Shown here piece by piece: positions 34,639 to 47,336 of a stretch of DNA of 64,000 bases; within the stretch, counting starts at the first letter, position 1, and each line of letters starts with the position of its first letter. Position numbers and translations under genes: made by a program. Source of the stretch: Parastagonospora avenae f. sp. tritici 18332-5 (Eukaryota; Ascomycota; Dothideomycetes; Pleosporales; Phaeosphaeriaceae); assembly GCA_022559985.1 (NCBI GenBank), contig JAFJTR010000026.1, positions 62,001-126,000 of the forward strand, in the 5' to 3' direction. Under the pieces are notes generated by a model. That model saw only the letters and a program-made list of their open reading frames with translations. It did not search any database and had not been told where the DNA came from.

Positions 34639-34841
34639 AGCAGTTCTCTCGCATACATCACAGCATTTAGCATGGCGTCTGGCGTTCATATCAAGGCCCA
34701 AGAAAGTGTATGCAAAACTAGCAAAATTCCAATTTAGTATGCTAGCTGCCTTTTCTGCGTATCAGGTTTCCTTCCCATTCCGGGATCATGTCCTAGTCCT
34801 TGGCTTCGATACCTTCTCCATCTCCGGGACCGCGGCATGTC

Positions 34842-35710
34842 TTAGCGCATCTTCTGAACATCCTCGATCTTCTTCGCACCATCCCGATCCTCTCCCTCTC
34901 GCTTCAACAGCGGCCCAAACACAGTCCTGCCACCATCAGCGCCCTCGTTCGTCTTAGCCTTCGTTCCCGCTTCTTCTTCTTCCTCCTCCTCATCTTCTCC
35001 TCCAATACCCGTGTCCGCCTCTTCCGTATCCTCCTCCTCCTGCCCCCAAGGCTCTTCATCTCCCAGATCTGTCCCTGTCCCTCAGTGGCCGTGCCCAGCT
35101 CCTCCAACCCATGGCCCTCGCAGCCGTCATACCCCGCGGCATTCCCGGCGCCATGTTGGGATCCGGCCTCCCCTCCCGAATATCCTTTGCTCTCCGCTTA
35201 AAGTTCACGCCCGTAAGGATCTTGTTATACATCCCCCAGGTCACATTCGACGGCTTCCGCGGCATCTGCACACCCTCGCGCTCGCGCTCTGCATCGATGC
35301 CCAGCTGCTCCACCATGCGGTCGGCGATATCGCGATGCTTGCCGCCTGGTGCCTCGCTACCCAGGCTCTCTGGCGCCTTGTCGACGATTTGGTCTTGAGG
35401 CGTGATCTTGACTTCGTCGGCGCTGGCGTTGGCGAGCACCGTGTTGATTCGGTTGGGAATGTTTCTGCGCTGGTAGGGACTTAAATATGTAGTGTGCGTG
35501 AGCAGGGGGGTGGGGACTTACAACGCTGGCAAAGACATTTTCGGCACCTGCAACGAAGGCATTGCCACCTGCCACTGCGGCCGTGCGGTGGAAGACGATG
35601 CCGACTACGACACCTCCGACGTAGACGGTAGTTATAGTGCCGATGAGGAATTATTGCGTTGTGACATAGCTGATGATGGGACCGGCGGTGTCCTTGCTGA
35701 GTAGTGGCAT
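34842..35710 (-). pseudogene. Conserved single-pass membrane protein gene with a stop and a frameshift
   Basis: Two exons (35710-35522 and 35469-34842). It begins MPLLSKDTAGPIISYVTTQ, meets an in-frame TAA at 35651-35653, and continues in frame with a clear membrane helix (FLIGTITTVYVGGVVVGIVF) and AGAENVFAS. After splicing it reads RRNIPNRINTVLANASADEV, then NVTWGMYNKILTGVNFKRRA. Near 35060-35075, in a GGGACA direct repeat, the frame must change: the current frame stops at 35056, while another goes on through EEPWGQEEED to GPLLKREGED and VQKMR, stop at 34842. Function is unknown; a mitochondrial or ER membrane is plausible. Two independent lesions suggest decay, but base errors are possible. 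Confidence 0.6.
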
Positions 35711-36702
35711 GGTTGGCTCGTTCGTGTCGTAGTTCGGTGAAGAGGTCCCGATGAGGGCTGCTCTGGCCTACTTGTATGTCTGGGCGTGTTTACTGAAAAG
35801 CGGGGGTGAATGCGATTTCGCAAATATGTCAGGTGCGCCACCTTTGTTCGGGGGGTTTGCTTGCATACTGATCAAAGGATGTGGCGGATTGCTGCGGGCG
35901 AATTGGTTTGGGAGGAGTTTGATGCTGCGGGCTGGCTGGCTGAGGTGGAGGGGAGCGAGGGATGCATTGGAGTGAGGTGTCTGGTTGAAGAATAGGTGGA
36001 ATCATCGATATAGAAGAACAAAAAATTGATGATGGAAGCAAGTGTATACATGTGGTTAGAATGTTTTCTACTAGAGATGAATACAGCGCGATGTAGAATT
36101 GTAGCACCTGGGTGTCGGCAGCGGCGCCTTACCAAGCATCATGAATCTCAATCGCCCCCAGACTTATCTGCTTCCACGCACTTGATCTTTTCTCGTGATA
36201 TTGTAAATATACAGAGTGAGATCAAATATCACGCGCTGCTGCATTGCACCCTGACGGCATGAAGTTGGAGAGTTGCGGATGTGAGTTTGATTAGTTTGGT
36301 GCATTTAAGGCAAGGTCCTCAGCCAGAAATTAGAACGAAGAGCTCTTTTGTACAAAAGTGAAAGATGACTAAGGTAGTTTATACGTTCAGAGCGGAAGAG
36401 CATGTTCGAGATGTGGTTCGCTCATCAATCTTTGGGTGGCAGGGGTGAAGGGCGTCGACACGTGTGACGGAAGTGACAAGCGAAACGCTAGCGCCGGCGG
36501 TGAACCTTGCGAGCCGCCACGTTCATCTCACCGCGTCGGATACACTATCCCCGAGCTTCAACGCACGTCATTAAATACCCTATTTGCTTCATCATTATCT
36601 ATTCTCCGACTCGCGTGTTTGATGGGTGTGGCTGGAAATGGTGCGCCAGCTTCGGGTGCCGCAGAGAATGTTGCACGCGAAAAGCAAGCTGCGTCTACGG
36701 TG
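35711..36702. other. Divergent intergenic region
   Basis: Promoter region between the membrane-protein gene (minus) and trs130 (plus). The trs130 frame stays open upstream to 36436, but I see no family similarity there. Confidence 0.4.
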
Positions 36703-39700
36703 ATGGATGGCCTCTCGAGCTCCAAGGTCACGGGTGAGAATCTATATAAGGCACTCCAAATGTTACATGCGTCTGACAATTCCCAGTCGAATACCATGAC
36801 CCATCTGGAGTGTTTCCGTTAGTTCAAGAGGACCTAGCCGCTCGGCTACCGCTCCGAAATCTGCATTGGAAAGCGCCGACTAGGCCTTTAAGATCAATTG
36901 ACTCGCTTCATGTCGACTTAGTACCCAGCAAAGAGTCTGCACAGCTTGCAGAGGCAGCCAGTGCGGCGCTGGCGTCGTCCCAAGGTGCCACTGGAACACC
37001 TACACGAACGACTGAAGAGATCCTTCGGCCACCTACCAAAGAAAAGCAGAGACGCCACCAAATTCCAGGATTACGACAGACTCCATATCTAAAAGTATAC
37101 TTGTTGAGATGCGATGATTCCGACACTTACAAATCGACTGCACGGAAGCAGGTCCGCGACTGGGTCAAGGAGCACACACCTCCCTCTCAAAGTAGCTCAT
37201 CAAGTGCACAAGAGAATCATGATGCTTATGAATGGATGATTATCCATGTCGTAATTCCAGAAACCCCGGCAGCTAGCCAACCTCGGGGTTCATCAAGTGG
37301 CACAACTGGTGACAAGGAGAAGAGTGCGGCAACGTCCCGATGGGCACGCGGCACAACGACACTTCTTGAGAAGCTGCGAGCAGACTTCAACATCTCCACC
37401 AAAACTGCACCCGATCGTGTTACCCAGATAAGGCTGCCCAAGGAGAGAGTGCCCCAGCATCTGATGCCAGCACCAGCGCCAGCATCTTCACCAGCGATTG
37501 CTGAGAGTCCACAAGAGCAGGAGAGAGCATGGGCCGATGTTATAGCCAAGTGGAAGACACTGATATTGCTGTCATTCGACTTGCGCGTCAGTCAGTACGA
37601 AGAAGACATTAGGAAGAATGAGTCGCAACGTTCGTTCCCTGGCTGGAACTTCAACACATTCTTCATGCTCAAGGAAGGCCTTGCCCGAGGTTTCGAAAGT
37701 GTCGGCCTAGTCGAAGATGCGCTACTTGGTTATGATGAGCTATCTGTCGGACTGGATACCGTGATTCGCGATCAAGCCAAAGACGATAACCAAGGCGGAA
37801 TCATCTTGAGTTATTCAGAAGATCTCTACGAAAAGGCCAATCACGTACTTGAGCAGGTGCAAGAAGAGGGCAATGTCGCTCATAATCTGCATGATGACAA
37901 GCCAATCAGTGCACACAAAAAGGACTATCGGGATCTGATTCTCAACAACAACATCTCTGTCTTTGACTTTAGATCATACGTGTTCGCGCGGCAAATGTCT
38001 CTACTACTGCGACTCGGCAACTCACAGTCTGCGCGTTCGGATCTTGCAGCTAAACTCCAGCCACGGCCAAATGCTAGTGTCTCACAACGTTCCATGGATG
38101 ACAGCAACATTGGTATGAAGAGTGGGGACCAGACAAACATGTCTGAAGATCTCTATTCACTTTCGGAGCTGTGCTCTCGTTCTCTCAATTTCATCACCTT
38201 TGCTGCGCGTCTTTTACGGGACGACTTGATAAATGGGTATGCTCTTGTTCTACGATGTAGAAGTCGCTGTGCTAACTTGTTCTAGAGTAAAGTCTCACGA
38301 TGCGATGTTTCCAGCTGCTTTGATAGATAATCTGGTTCGATCTTGGACCTTTGCCGCCCTTGAACAGGTTCTGCGAGAAACTGCTACTTCGTCGTTGCCA
38401 TTTACACGCTACTCAAGAGATGCAACCAGTGGATCTTCGGGCAAAAGCCTCTCGTTTGGAGGTCGAGGCCGAGAGCAAAAGCTACAAGTCTCGGAGCAAA
38501 AGTCAATGATCCATCCGTCTCGTTCGTCGTCATTGAACCATGGACGTTCATCAGCGGAACCACCATATGCCCAGCCGACAGCGGCCAGTCAGGTTGTTTT
38601 CGACAATGGGCATTACAATGATCGTCCCACTCCGACCCAAGAAAGCACATTGCCTCAATCCAAAAACGGTCTGCAAGAGCTTGCTGGCACGCGAGCACAG
38701 CTGGTGGTCGTTCAGCGACGGGTGCTGGAGCAAGTTGGTAAAGCTCTGGGCTGGAGCATTGGCTGGGCTGCGGTGCTCTCGGGGACAGATGAACCCGAAG
38801 AGCTCAGTGACGTGGACCTCGAAAGTGACGAGAATAGCACCACGGACGAGGTGGCAACAGATGATGAAAAGACTTCAAAGCTCACCCCACCGACAGCTGG
38901 CATCTCTGCGAGCGCACTGCGCAGCGCGGCTTCGTCGATCGAACAGTTTCGTCAATCTTACGAGGTATGGTGGGTCGCATAAGAACTAGGAACACTGCTT
39001 ACGCTATAACAGGGTCTGAGCGACTTGATCGTCAAGCATTACATGGCAGCGGGTCAAAACAAATCTGCGGAAAGCGTTCTGGGAGATCTGGCCGCGCTCC
39101 GGTTGTAAGTCTACATATCTTGTGTTACACGTACTTCAGGTCTGACATGAATCTAGTGAGCTCGGCGACTTTGCAGCAGCGTCTGCATATTTCGGTCGCA
39201 TGGCTTCACTGTTCGCGGAGAGTCGCTGGAATACGGTGGAGACCACCATGCTCAAAATGCACGCTCAATGTTTGAGGAAGCTCAACCGCAAGGACGAGTA
39301 TGTCCGGACGCTACTAGACCTTTTAGCAAAGTCTGCAGCAAGCAGAATGTCCTTCAAAACCACCTCGAGGCGAGCCGATGCCAACGACATATCCGACATG
39401 CCTCGTGATTGGCTGAATGATGATAAGGTCGATACTGTGGGTATCTTCAACGAGCTCATTGCCTTTTCCCAACAGCTTCCCTATGATGTTACCGTACAAA
39501 TGCCCAAGTACTTTGGGGATATCATGGTTGAGCCCTATGTACGCCATTACGATGACAAGGACGGCTTCCAGCTTCGTCTACAATTTCGGCATATTCTTGA
39601 GGATGAGATAGAGATCAAGTCTGCAAAGGTGCGACTGGTCAGTGCCGACTCGTCCCAAATCAAAGACGTTTGGCTGGAAAGCTCCAATCCTCTGAAGCTC

Positions 39701-41537
39701 CAAAAAGGGTTGACCAAAACGTGGCTGGGCTGCAACGTGAGTCCGCTTTCAAAAACCTGATTCACCTGCTTACTTTTTTTAGGTCAACACTATTGGGCCG
39801 TATATGGTTGACAAGATAATCCTTGAAGCGAAGCGCATCATCTTCGTGCACGAGCCCTTTACCAAAGCTGAGGCATCTACACCCCTCGGCATAATCACTT
39901 CGGTATCTGCCCATTCGCTCAAGGCTGCGAAAAAGGCGCGCATTCTGTGCTTCCCCCGCGTGGAGTCTTTCGATGCAAGAATCTACCTATCACATTCAAT
40001 CCACATCGACAAAACGCGCCATATCGAAATCGAATGTACAAGTGGTTGGAACGAAATCACGCACGCAGAAGTCAGGCTGAAGTCGGCCTCGGCTGGCCTG
40101 CGACTGCGATCTGCAAACGCCAGTGTAGCTTCTGGTGATGTGTCCATTACGGACAAGACTAAGCCGGGTGTCGTCACAATCGGACCTCTATCTGCCGAAT
40201 CATCAGCCACGCTCAAGATACCATACGATATGGAGACCATACTTCAAGACTTGAACATCAAGATTGAGGTCGACTACTTCACCGAGCGTGGTCAATCGCA
40301 ATACTTCTCATCCTGCACAATCCCAGTGGACTTGCCGTTGGACGTGAATGTGCACGATCACTTCAAGCAAGATACTTTACTCTCGAAGTTTAACATCAAG
40401 ACTGCAAGCCACATACCGCTTCAGCTGTTCGGTGTAAATTTGGAAAGCTCTGGAGAATTTCGAGTGCAGGCTGCGCAAAGATCGAGAGCTCCCAGCTACG
40501 TATTCGCCAAGCAACCAATTGCCATCACTTACAAGATTGAGAAGAAGGCCACCGAGGTTACCGAACGGCGAAAGAGCAAGTCATCAAGCACAGGGAACCT
40601 TGCACTGTCAGTTGAGTATCGCTGTCTCAACGAAGATGTGCAAGACCGATTGAGTGAAAAGTTCAAGTCCGATGTTGCACAAGGCCCTGCTCATCGTCTA
40701 GGTCGTTTGCTCACTGATACTTTCCTACATCGGCTCGAGCACAAGATCCTCCCGCATCAGTATGAAAGGATTGCGCTGCTTGAAAAAGTTGACATGGGTG
40801 CTCTTGAAGACGTGGACTGGTCAGAGTGTTTGGACAGCCTACCCGAGGTTATTCGCGCAGACACCCAAGCCTGGTTGCAGAAGTGGCACGAGGTGAGTAA
40901 CAAAGGCCCTAACGTCGTTGCAAAACGCTAATCAATTATGACACAGTCCAACAAAATCCTTCATCTCGCCTCCGAGTCAAGCGAAACTGCAGCTGTCCCT
41001 GCCTCGCCATATCCCACACGTCACATGGTCATCACAGTCTCAATCCCGCAGACCCATGTACTTCACACTGCATCACTCATGCCTACTACATCATCTTTCC
41101 CCACGATAGCTACAGTCGGCCAGCCCGTGCAGACAGTATTGCGCATATCCCACACTCGCCGCTGGGCCTCCTCACCATCTACACCTTCAGAACCACTCGA
41201 GTTCATCTACACTCTCGAAGCAAATCCAGAAACCTGGCTCATTGCTGGCCAACGTCGCGCGCATTTTACCGCGCACGAAGACGAAGTTCACGAGTGGCCC
41301 GTCCTGCTTATTCCTTTGAGGCCTGGCGTGACGTTGCTACCGAATGTGGACATTCGCTTGCAAAAGCCCAAGGGTAAAGAGGAGACGGAAATCAACTGTG
41401 AAACAGACTACTTGAGCTACGGTGAGACGATCACGGTAGTGCCAGATGTAAGACGTAGCACAGTAGGTGTTGGGGATATGAGCAAGGGCCGTGAGGGGAG
41501 TGTGGTGTGGTTGGACAGTGCTCAGGTTGGGGCATAG
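36703..41537 (+). CDS. trs130: TRAPP-II complex subunit Trs130 (TRAPPC10 homologue)
   Basis: Seven exons (36703-36733, 36787-38236, 38286-38964, 39013-39104, 39157-39736, 39783-40892, 40947-41537) encode 1510 residues, a usual size for the family. It is part of the tethering complex that activates Rab11/Ypt31 at the late Golgi. The N-terminus is diagnostic: VTVEYHDPSGVFPLVQ, RLPLRNLHWK, RPLRSIDSLHVDLVP. The middle holds helical repeats (FFMLKEGLARGFESVGLVED, FAAASAYFGRMASLFAE); the C-terminal third is beta-rich and adhesin-like. All phases close. An in-frame ATG upstream (MGVAGNGAPASG) would add about 28 residues. It converges with the HET gene, 62 bp between stops. Confidence 0.92.
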
Positions 41538-41599
41538 GATGCGTAGAGTAGAATTGATATCATCTTCACACATGTTCACGTCATGAGTCGATTGCCAGT

Positions 41600-43945
41600 T
41601 TAAACTATGGTGAGTACACGCATTTCAACCTCTTTGAAATCTTTGTCGTTGAACGTGTACTTCATTTGCCCGCCAGCATCACTGCCTCCAGGCAGAGGCT
41701 GCAGATTCAATGTGTCCCATGGGCGATCATGGTGTTCCGTTGATCCCCTAAGCTCGTATAGCAGCGCCTGACAGTATCCTTCTCCGTTTGCCTCAAAGTA
41801 GCCGAGCCGCTCGAACGTGTCTTCCTCCTCGGTAGGTCGAAGAATCAATCCTTCAATGATGGGATTGTCCTGCGACACTGCTTTTGGTGAGACGCTTAAA
41901 CGCATGGGAAGGCAGACAATGTCTTTCACAGGGAATTCCATGCCGACATCGCGCTGGATGTGGAATGAGTCGACTTTGGGAGGAGCAGACGGATCTTCAG
42001 GTGATACGATCAGCTGTTCGCCAGACTTGCCGTCGATAATGATGGATTCGATGTGACCTTCTTTGCTCCACTGCGCAGCACGGAGACGTCCTCGCAGCTT
42101 GATGTATCCGCTTTGAATGTCTCCGGTAGGATCTTCCTCATCAACGTATTCGACATTGGCTCTTAGTATTTCCACCATCACGCGAGGCGAGTAACGCACC
42201 CGCGACTCCCGAAATATACCCACGTCCTTGGAAAGCCATGACCACGAAGGCGCGCGGTATTTTTCGGGCTTAGCTGCAGTGATGTACGGGTCGGCGAAAG
42301 TCTCTCGTGAGCCATTGGGCTTGGTCGGCCATCCGTTCAAAGCCATAGCTTTCCAAAGGAGACCAACGACGAGATCGCCCTTCCAGAGACCAGCAAGGTA
42401 TTTTTCCTCCGGCAAAGAAGACAGGAATTCCCCAGCTATACCAGAGAATGCAATCAGTTTATCAGACGTATACGTCAGTCTGGAGCGCGTGTAGTGTTCA
42501 CACACGCGTCCCCAGATCTCATAGATCCCCGGTTTGCCTGGCTCTTGTGCGCGATCGGGATCTATATGAGTCCTGTAGTGCCAGCTCATGGTATTGTCGT
42601 ACACTGGCGGCATGCCTTGTGGGAAGGTCTCGCAAGCGTACAGATCTACCGATTCCCAAAAGAGCTGGTCAGTAGTGAAGTGTAAAATACGCGGAGATAA
42701 AAATCGCTCTTGTGTGACCCATGCTCGACTAGCTATCGGCGCTTCCGTCAGGGGATGTATGAGATCAAACTGCGGCAGGAGGTAGATCTGCCCAACTATT
42801 GGTGCCTCGAATGGACATGGCGTGTATTTGTATGCGAGGCGATCTCGAAACAATCCACCTTGGCTGTCCTCGGAATGATCGGCTGAGATGTTGAGGTACG
42901 TGTTCTTATATACGTGCCGCATCATCTTGGCTTCTTTCGTCCAATCCGAAGGAGAGTCCTGCTTGATGCAGCATGAATCAATCCAAATGTAGCGGACTGG
43001 GCCATGAGTGTTAGTCGGGGATAGCCGTCGAGTAGGGTAGATGCCTACCACCTGCCCATGTGGCAACCGTTATTGCGTCGCGAAATGTCGGAGGCATGTC
43101 CTGCAACTTATAGCCACCTTCCAACTCATCTTTAGTCGCGTCTGTGAACTGAATTGGCACAACTCCTCCCCAACAGTGGCTCAATGTCACGTATCGTGTT
43201 GTTTGATCAATGTCCCGAGATAAGACGAGTCGTACTTTGCTCTCTTTTTCGACGCTGCCGAGATCAAGCAAGCGAGTAGGCAGAAATGATTGCGTGTGTG
43301 GTGAACGAACACCGTGACCGTCACATTGCTCCAGCCACTTTTTGACAGTGTTCTGACAAATTTTTGACGCAGTATTATCGTTTAGCCTACTCGTTGTTGG
43401 AGGTACTCCAAACGCTAAGTCAAGGAGGTTAGAAATTTATTGTGTATATTTTAAAAATAGTCCGACGCACCTTTGTCGTTGAAAATCCAGAATCGTGGAA
43501 TCGCTGCTTTGATGTAGTCGTGGTTGAGAGCATCGCAGTCAAATTCAGCGAGACCGAAAACACCGTCGAACCAGTCTCCACTCTTGCTCATTTTGACATG
43601 AAAGTTGACCTCCTCTGGCATGTCCAGCATATACGAAAGAACAACGAGGCGGTCACTTGGAAACGCCTCATAGTCAAAGTCCGAGTCGGCAAAGTCGCTC
43701 TCTGTGAGCGACGTCGGCTCTTCCTTTAGGTCATCCTTGCCTTTCCAGTGTTCTAACGCCCAGTGAGTCTTGAGATGATAGATGATGAAGCGGCAGAGAT
43801 GGCAGCTACGATGCAGCACAGAGTCGACAAGCGATTCCTTGGTCAAGTGGTGGGGTATTTCATCCGATTCTCGATCCGTCAGACTCTCAAAAGCCAAGCT
43901 CAAAGCAGTCTTGCAGACATCGCATAATCTAGATTTGAAGAGCAT
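41600..43945 (-). CDS. HET-domain (heterokaryon incompatibility) protein, intact
   Basis: Three exons (43945-43471, 43414-43049, 42996-41600) encode 745 residues. The N-terminal part has paired Cys motifs (CDVCKTALS, HRSCHLCRFI), then the usual linker WLEQCDGHG and LPTRLLDLG. The HET domain follows: TTRYVTLSHCWGG, LQDMPPTFRDAI, RYIWIDSCCIKQDSPSDW and SRAWVTQERFLSPR. Next come YTSDKLIAFSGIAGEF and YRAPSWSWLS. HET proteins trigger cell death after fusion of unlike hyphae, or act in related immunity; whether this one does is unknown. It is head to head with the decayed HET gene at 44930. Intact by splice phase. Confidence 0.9.
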
Positions 43946-44929
43946 GTTGAGAGCAACTTTGACTAATTGCTACGGAGTTGTGGTCTTCGAGTGCGCTGCT
44001 GGTAATCAAGAACAACACCATCTTACATGGACACTGTCCAGGCAGCCCTTCAGCTGAAAACTCTCTTGGCAAAAGGAAGACTTAATCTTCAGCCTGGCTG
44101 AAAAGGGTTTTTGCGCATGACCACGTAGTACGAAAGGCTGAAGACGCCTCTTTGCGATTACGTCAACCCGGATGTATGATACGACATAGATGGTGATTCT
44201 CTCAGCTTGATTTTTCTGCTATTAATGCGAATGTACATCGACTCAAAGTAGGCACTGCGCAGTCGCTTGCTGTCTATGTTGTTTTGGTGGGAGTCGCCTC
44301 GTTACTCCCTGCGCGGCGGCACTACCGGCCTTTCTCTGCTCAACTTGGCCCCTTCTCCGACCTCGAACCACCTGGGCACCCTACATCACCGGCTTTCCTC
44401 TTGAGAAAGAAATCTTGCTTGATTAAATTCGCTTGAACAATAAGTCTTACTAATGCATGTCCAAGCCTCCCTTTGTGGAATCTCAGTGTGGTACTTGCGC
44501 ACCCAAAGCGTAACGGCTATTACCCAGCGCCAGTCCTCTTGACATCACGTTAACAACACAACGTACGACAACAAGAAGCAATGCGGGCTCGAGCGCGAGG
44601 CAATTTTACCTTTACACGACCGATTCGTCTGTATGAAGGCTCGCTGGATACGCTAACGAATGTATCCAGCCGAAGAATGCATCGAGCTCTGCGACGTGCC
44701 TGCTTTTCGCAGTCCGCACTCTAAGCTACCAGCTTGACAGGTGGGCGGTAGCAGATACGAGCTTTCATCTTATTGCTTTTGCAATGCAGGCCACATCTCG
44801 CTCACGCCACAATGTCTGACATTGGCGCGATCGCGTGCCGAGGCTGATGGGCACATTCTAGGCATCTAGCCGACGGTGCCTCGTTCAAAGATCCCTATGT
44901 TCGTCAGTGCGATTCACCGTAACAACCGA
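43946..44929. other. Divergent intergenic region between two HET genes
   Basis: Holds no ORF of note. If the right-hand HET gene once had an N-terminal segment like its neighbour, I cannot find it here. Confidence 0.45.
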
Positions 44930-47090
44930 ATGGCTTCCGAATCTGTCTATGGACCCGCCATCGCCGTGGGTAACTTGTGACTCAATACATGTCTCAACAA
45001 TCACAATTCGTGTGCGAAGAAGGCACGCCATGCCCACATATTTTGCACCGACAACCAGCATCTGATCAACGATCTCAAAGGCGATGGCCTTATTCCATCG
45101 CGATTACTGGTATTCGCAAAGATTGCGCCGTTATCGGGCGAAGTCGACATGGTGAAGCTGGTCCTCTCCACGGAACTGGACGAACATGCGCAGTACGTTG
45201 CACTCAGCCACCGCTGGGGCTCGCCTGGATCTTCACTTCCACGTACCCTGGATTCCAACATCAAGAGCCATATTGAAGATGGTCTACGGTATAAAGATTT
45301 GCCAAAAACGTTCCGCGACGCAGTTGACGTTACAAGAGGATTAGGCTATAAGTTCCTACGGATCGACTCATTATGCATCATTCAAGATTCTGCCGAAGAC
45401 TGGAAGAGCGAAGCGAGTCGTATGGCTATTATTTACGATAGTGCCATTGTGGCAATTGCCGCAATGGATGCAGAGGATAGCAGTCAAGGCCTATATCCAA
45501 AAGAAGGCGGATGTTCTGGTGGCCTAGAGTCGAGGGCTTGGGTCTGCCAAGAGAGGGTGCTTGCACCCAGAACATTGGTTTTTACAAAGGGTTCCGTGGC
45601 CTGGGAATGTCGCCAAGCAACCGCTAGTCTGGATTGCCCTGTCTTCGTTGAAGAGCATGGCGGTAATGTGGTAGATTGTGACCAGGAAGGCTGGCTACCT
45701 CTGACGCGCCCGAAAGCCATTTTCGTTTTCTTTCGTGATTGGCGTCTTCTACCCTCACGGAAGGAGTCGGATGGTTATGAGTCTGAATCTACCGATAGTG
45801 GAACAGATGCCAACGTTGAGGATGCTACAACGGAAGTCTCTGCACTGCAAATCTCATCCGCGGTGGACCAAGATCTGGACGTGCAGGCACAGCAGGCAGA
45901 GGAAACCAACAACGACAATCAACTTGTAGGAAGTGCCCCGTCAGTAACAGCAATCGAAGGGACGCTACCTGACTTCACATCATCTGAAGATGACCCTCCC
46001 ATCAAGATCTGGAATGTACGACCACTGACAGGCGAGTCAGGTGTTTACCACGATCGAAAAGATATTGTGATATATATGTGCTATGGGGACGATTTACCAG
46101 CGCATGCCGCCTACTTACTCAGACAGGGGGAGATGCCGGCCGCTTTCGTCACGAATCCTGATAAACCCTTAGAAGATGGTAAAGACCCTTTCGGATCGGA
46201 AGCTTTACAGCCGATGTCAGGGAGCTTTTGCGTCCGCAATCGGCACATACCCCTTTTATGCAGGTGTGGTGGAACTTTTTGCCTTGTACACGCCTCGAAA
46301 CTTGACCTACGATAGCGATACATTCCTCGCTATGAATGGAATAACTTCTGTATTACAACGCTGGACGCACATTCGCAATTGCTTCGGATTATGGTTCAAT
46401 TTCCTACAATTTGAGCTATGTTGGTACGTCGATGCAGATGTACAAGCGGTTCGGCCGACAACGCCCAAGTGTATTGCTCCAAGCTGGTCCTGGGCCAGCA
46501 CAAGAGGCGGCCGGGTGCGCAATGCTTTCTGGCAGCAGGATCCCACGCGGGGGAGTATGATGATCAAGCCTACAATTGGAGGCGCGACAGGCACGGCTTT
46601 CGACATGCCATTGCCTTTTCCGGCCTGGCGCAAAAGCCACTACCACTCCCTCGACATGAAAGGAAATTTGCGTGCGTCCAAGCTCAGGCGTGTACAGTAA
46701 GCAGAGGGCAAAAGTAGTTTCGAGCTCGATGTTGAGCCCACTGGCCGCTTTTCCGACCACGAAGTCCATACCTTCCACCCGGATTGCGCTTTGGAGATTC
46801 CTCTCGGCGAAGACATCGACATATGGACTTTTCACATGTAGCACTACCCCGGTGACGAGGAAGCTGGCAGAAATGGCCAGTGTCTCGACATCCATCTAGT
46901 GCTGATAAGTCGGGGAAACGATGAATGGATGAGCCATTATGGACCGAGTACCCTGGAGACGGAGCACCTCGAAGATGAGCGCACAATGCGTAGATTAGGG
47001 CTTGTGGAAACCACCTATCACGAAAATCAAAAGCGAGATGCTGGCGATATCCACGAGGACATGTGGTGGAAGTTTGTGAGGTTGGTATGA
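44930..47090 (+). pseudogene. Second HET-domain gene, three nonsense codons
   Basis: Same family as the minus-strand neighbour but not a close copy. Reading frame from ATG 44930: a TGA at 44978-44980 stands where the conserved linker Trp belongs (before LNTCLNNHNSC). Then come PSRLLVF and the HET domain: QYVALSHRWGSPGSS, KDLPKTFRDAV, FLRIDSLCIIQDSAEDW, ESRAWVCQERVLAPRT. An acidic insertion follows. A GTAAAG intron (46179-46263) restores the frame for YTPRNLTYDSDTFLAMNGI, LWFNFLQFELCWYVD and CIAPSWSWAS. After that TAA (46698) and TAG (46839) interrupt FELDVEPTGRFSDHE and DIDIWTFHM. The frame ends at 47090. The TAA and TAG fit C-to-T changes in CAA and CAG. Confidence 0.75.
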
Positions 47091-47336
47091 GAAGCACGAT
47101 CATGATCTGACGCTACTTGCAAGCAAGAACTTGAATCTCTGGGACTAATCTATCGCGTGATTTAAACAATTATTGTAAGGGCACGCTGTCGGTGCCGATC
47201 TATCGGATCAATTATGACGTGGTCTTCCTCCGTGTCCTAATCTTTCGCTCCTACGGCTCCAATCTCTGCCGCTATTCGTACACGCCTGCAGGTTCTGTCT
47301 TGGCTAACTGTCTACTTCCTTAGCGATCACGAACCA

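Noticed and set aside
46697..46841. Intron using GTAAGC donor to remove both late stops of the right-hand HET gene
   Set aside because: The resulting phase reads into a stop within 25 codons and would delete sequence that looks like genuine protein.
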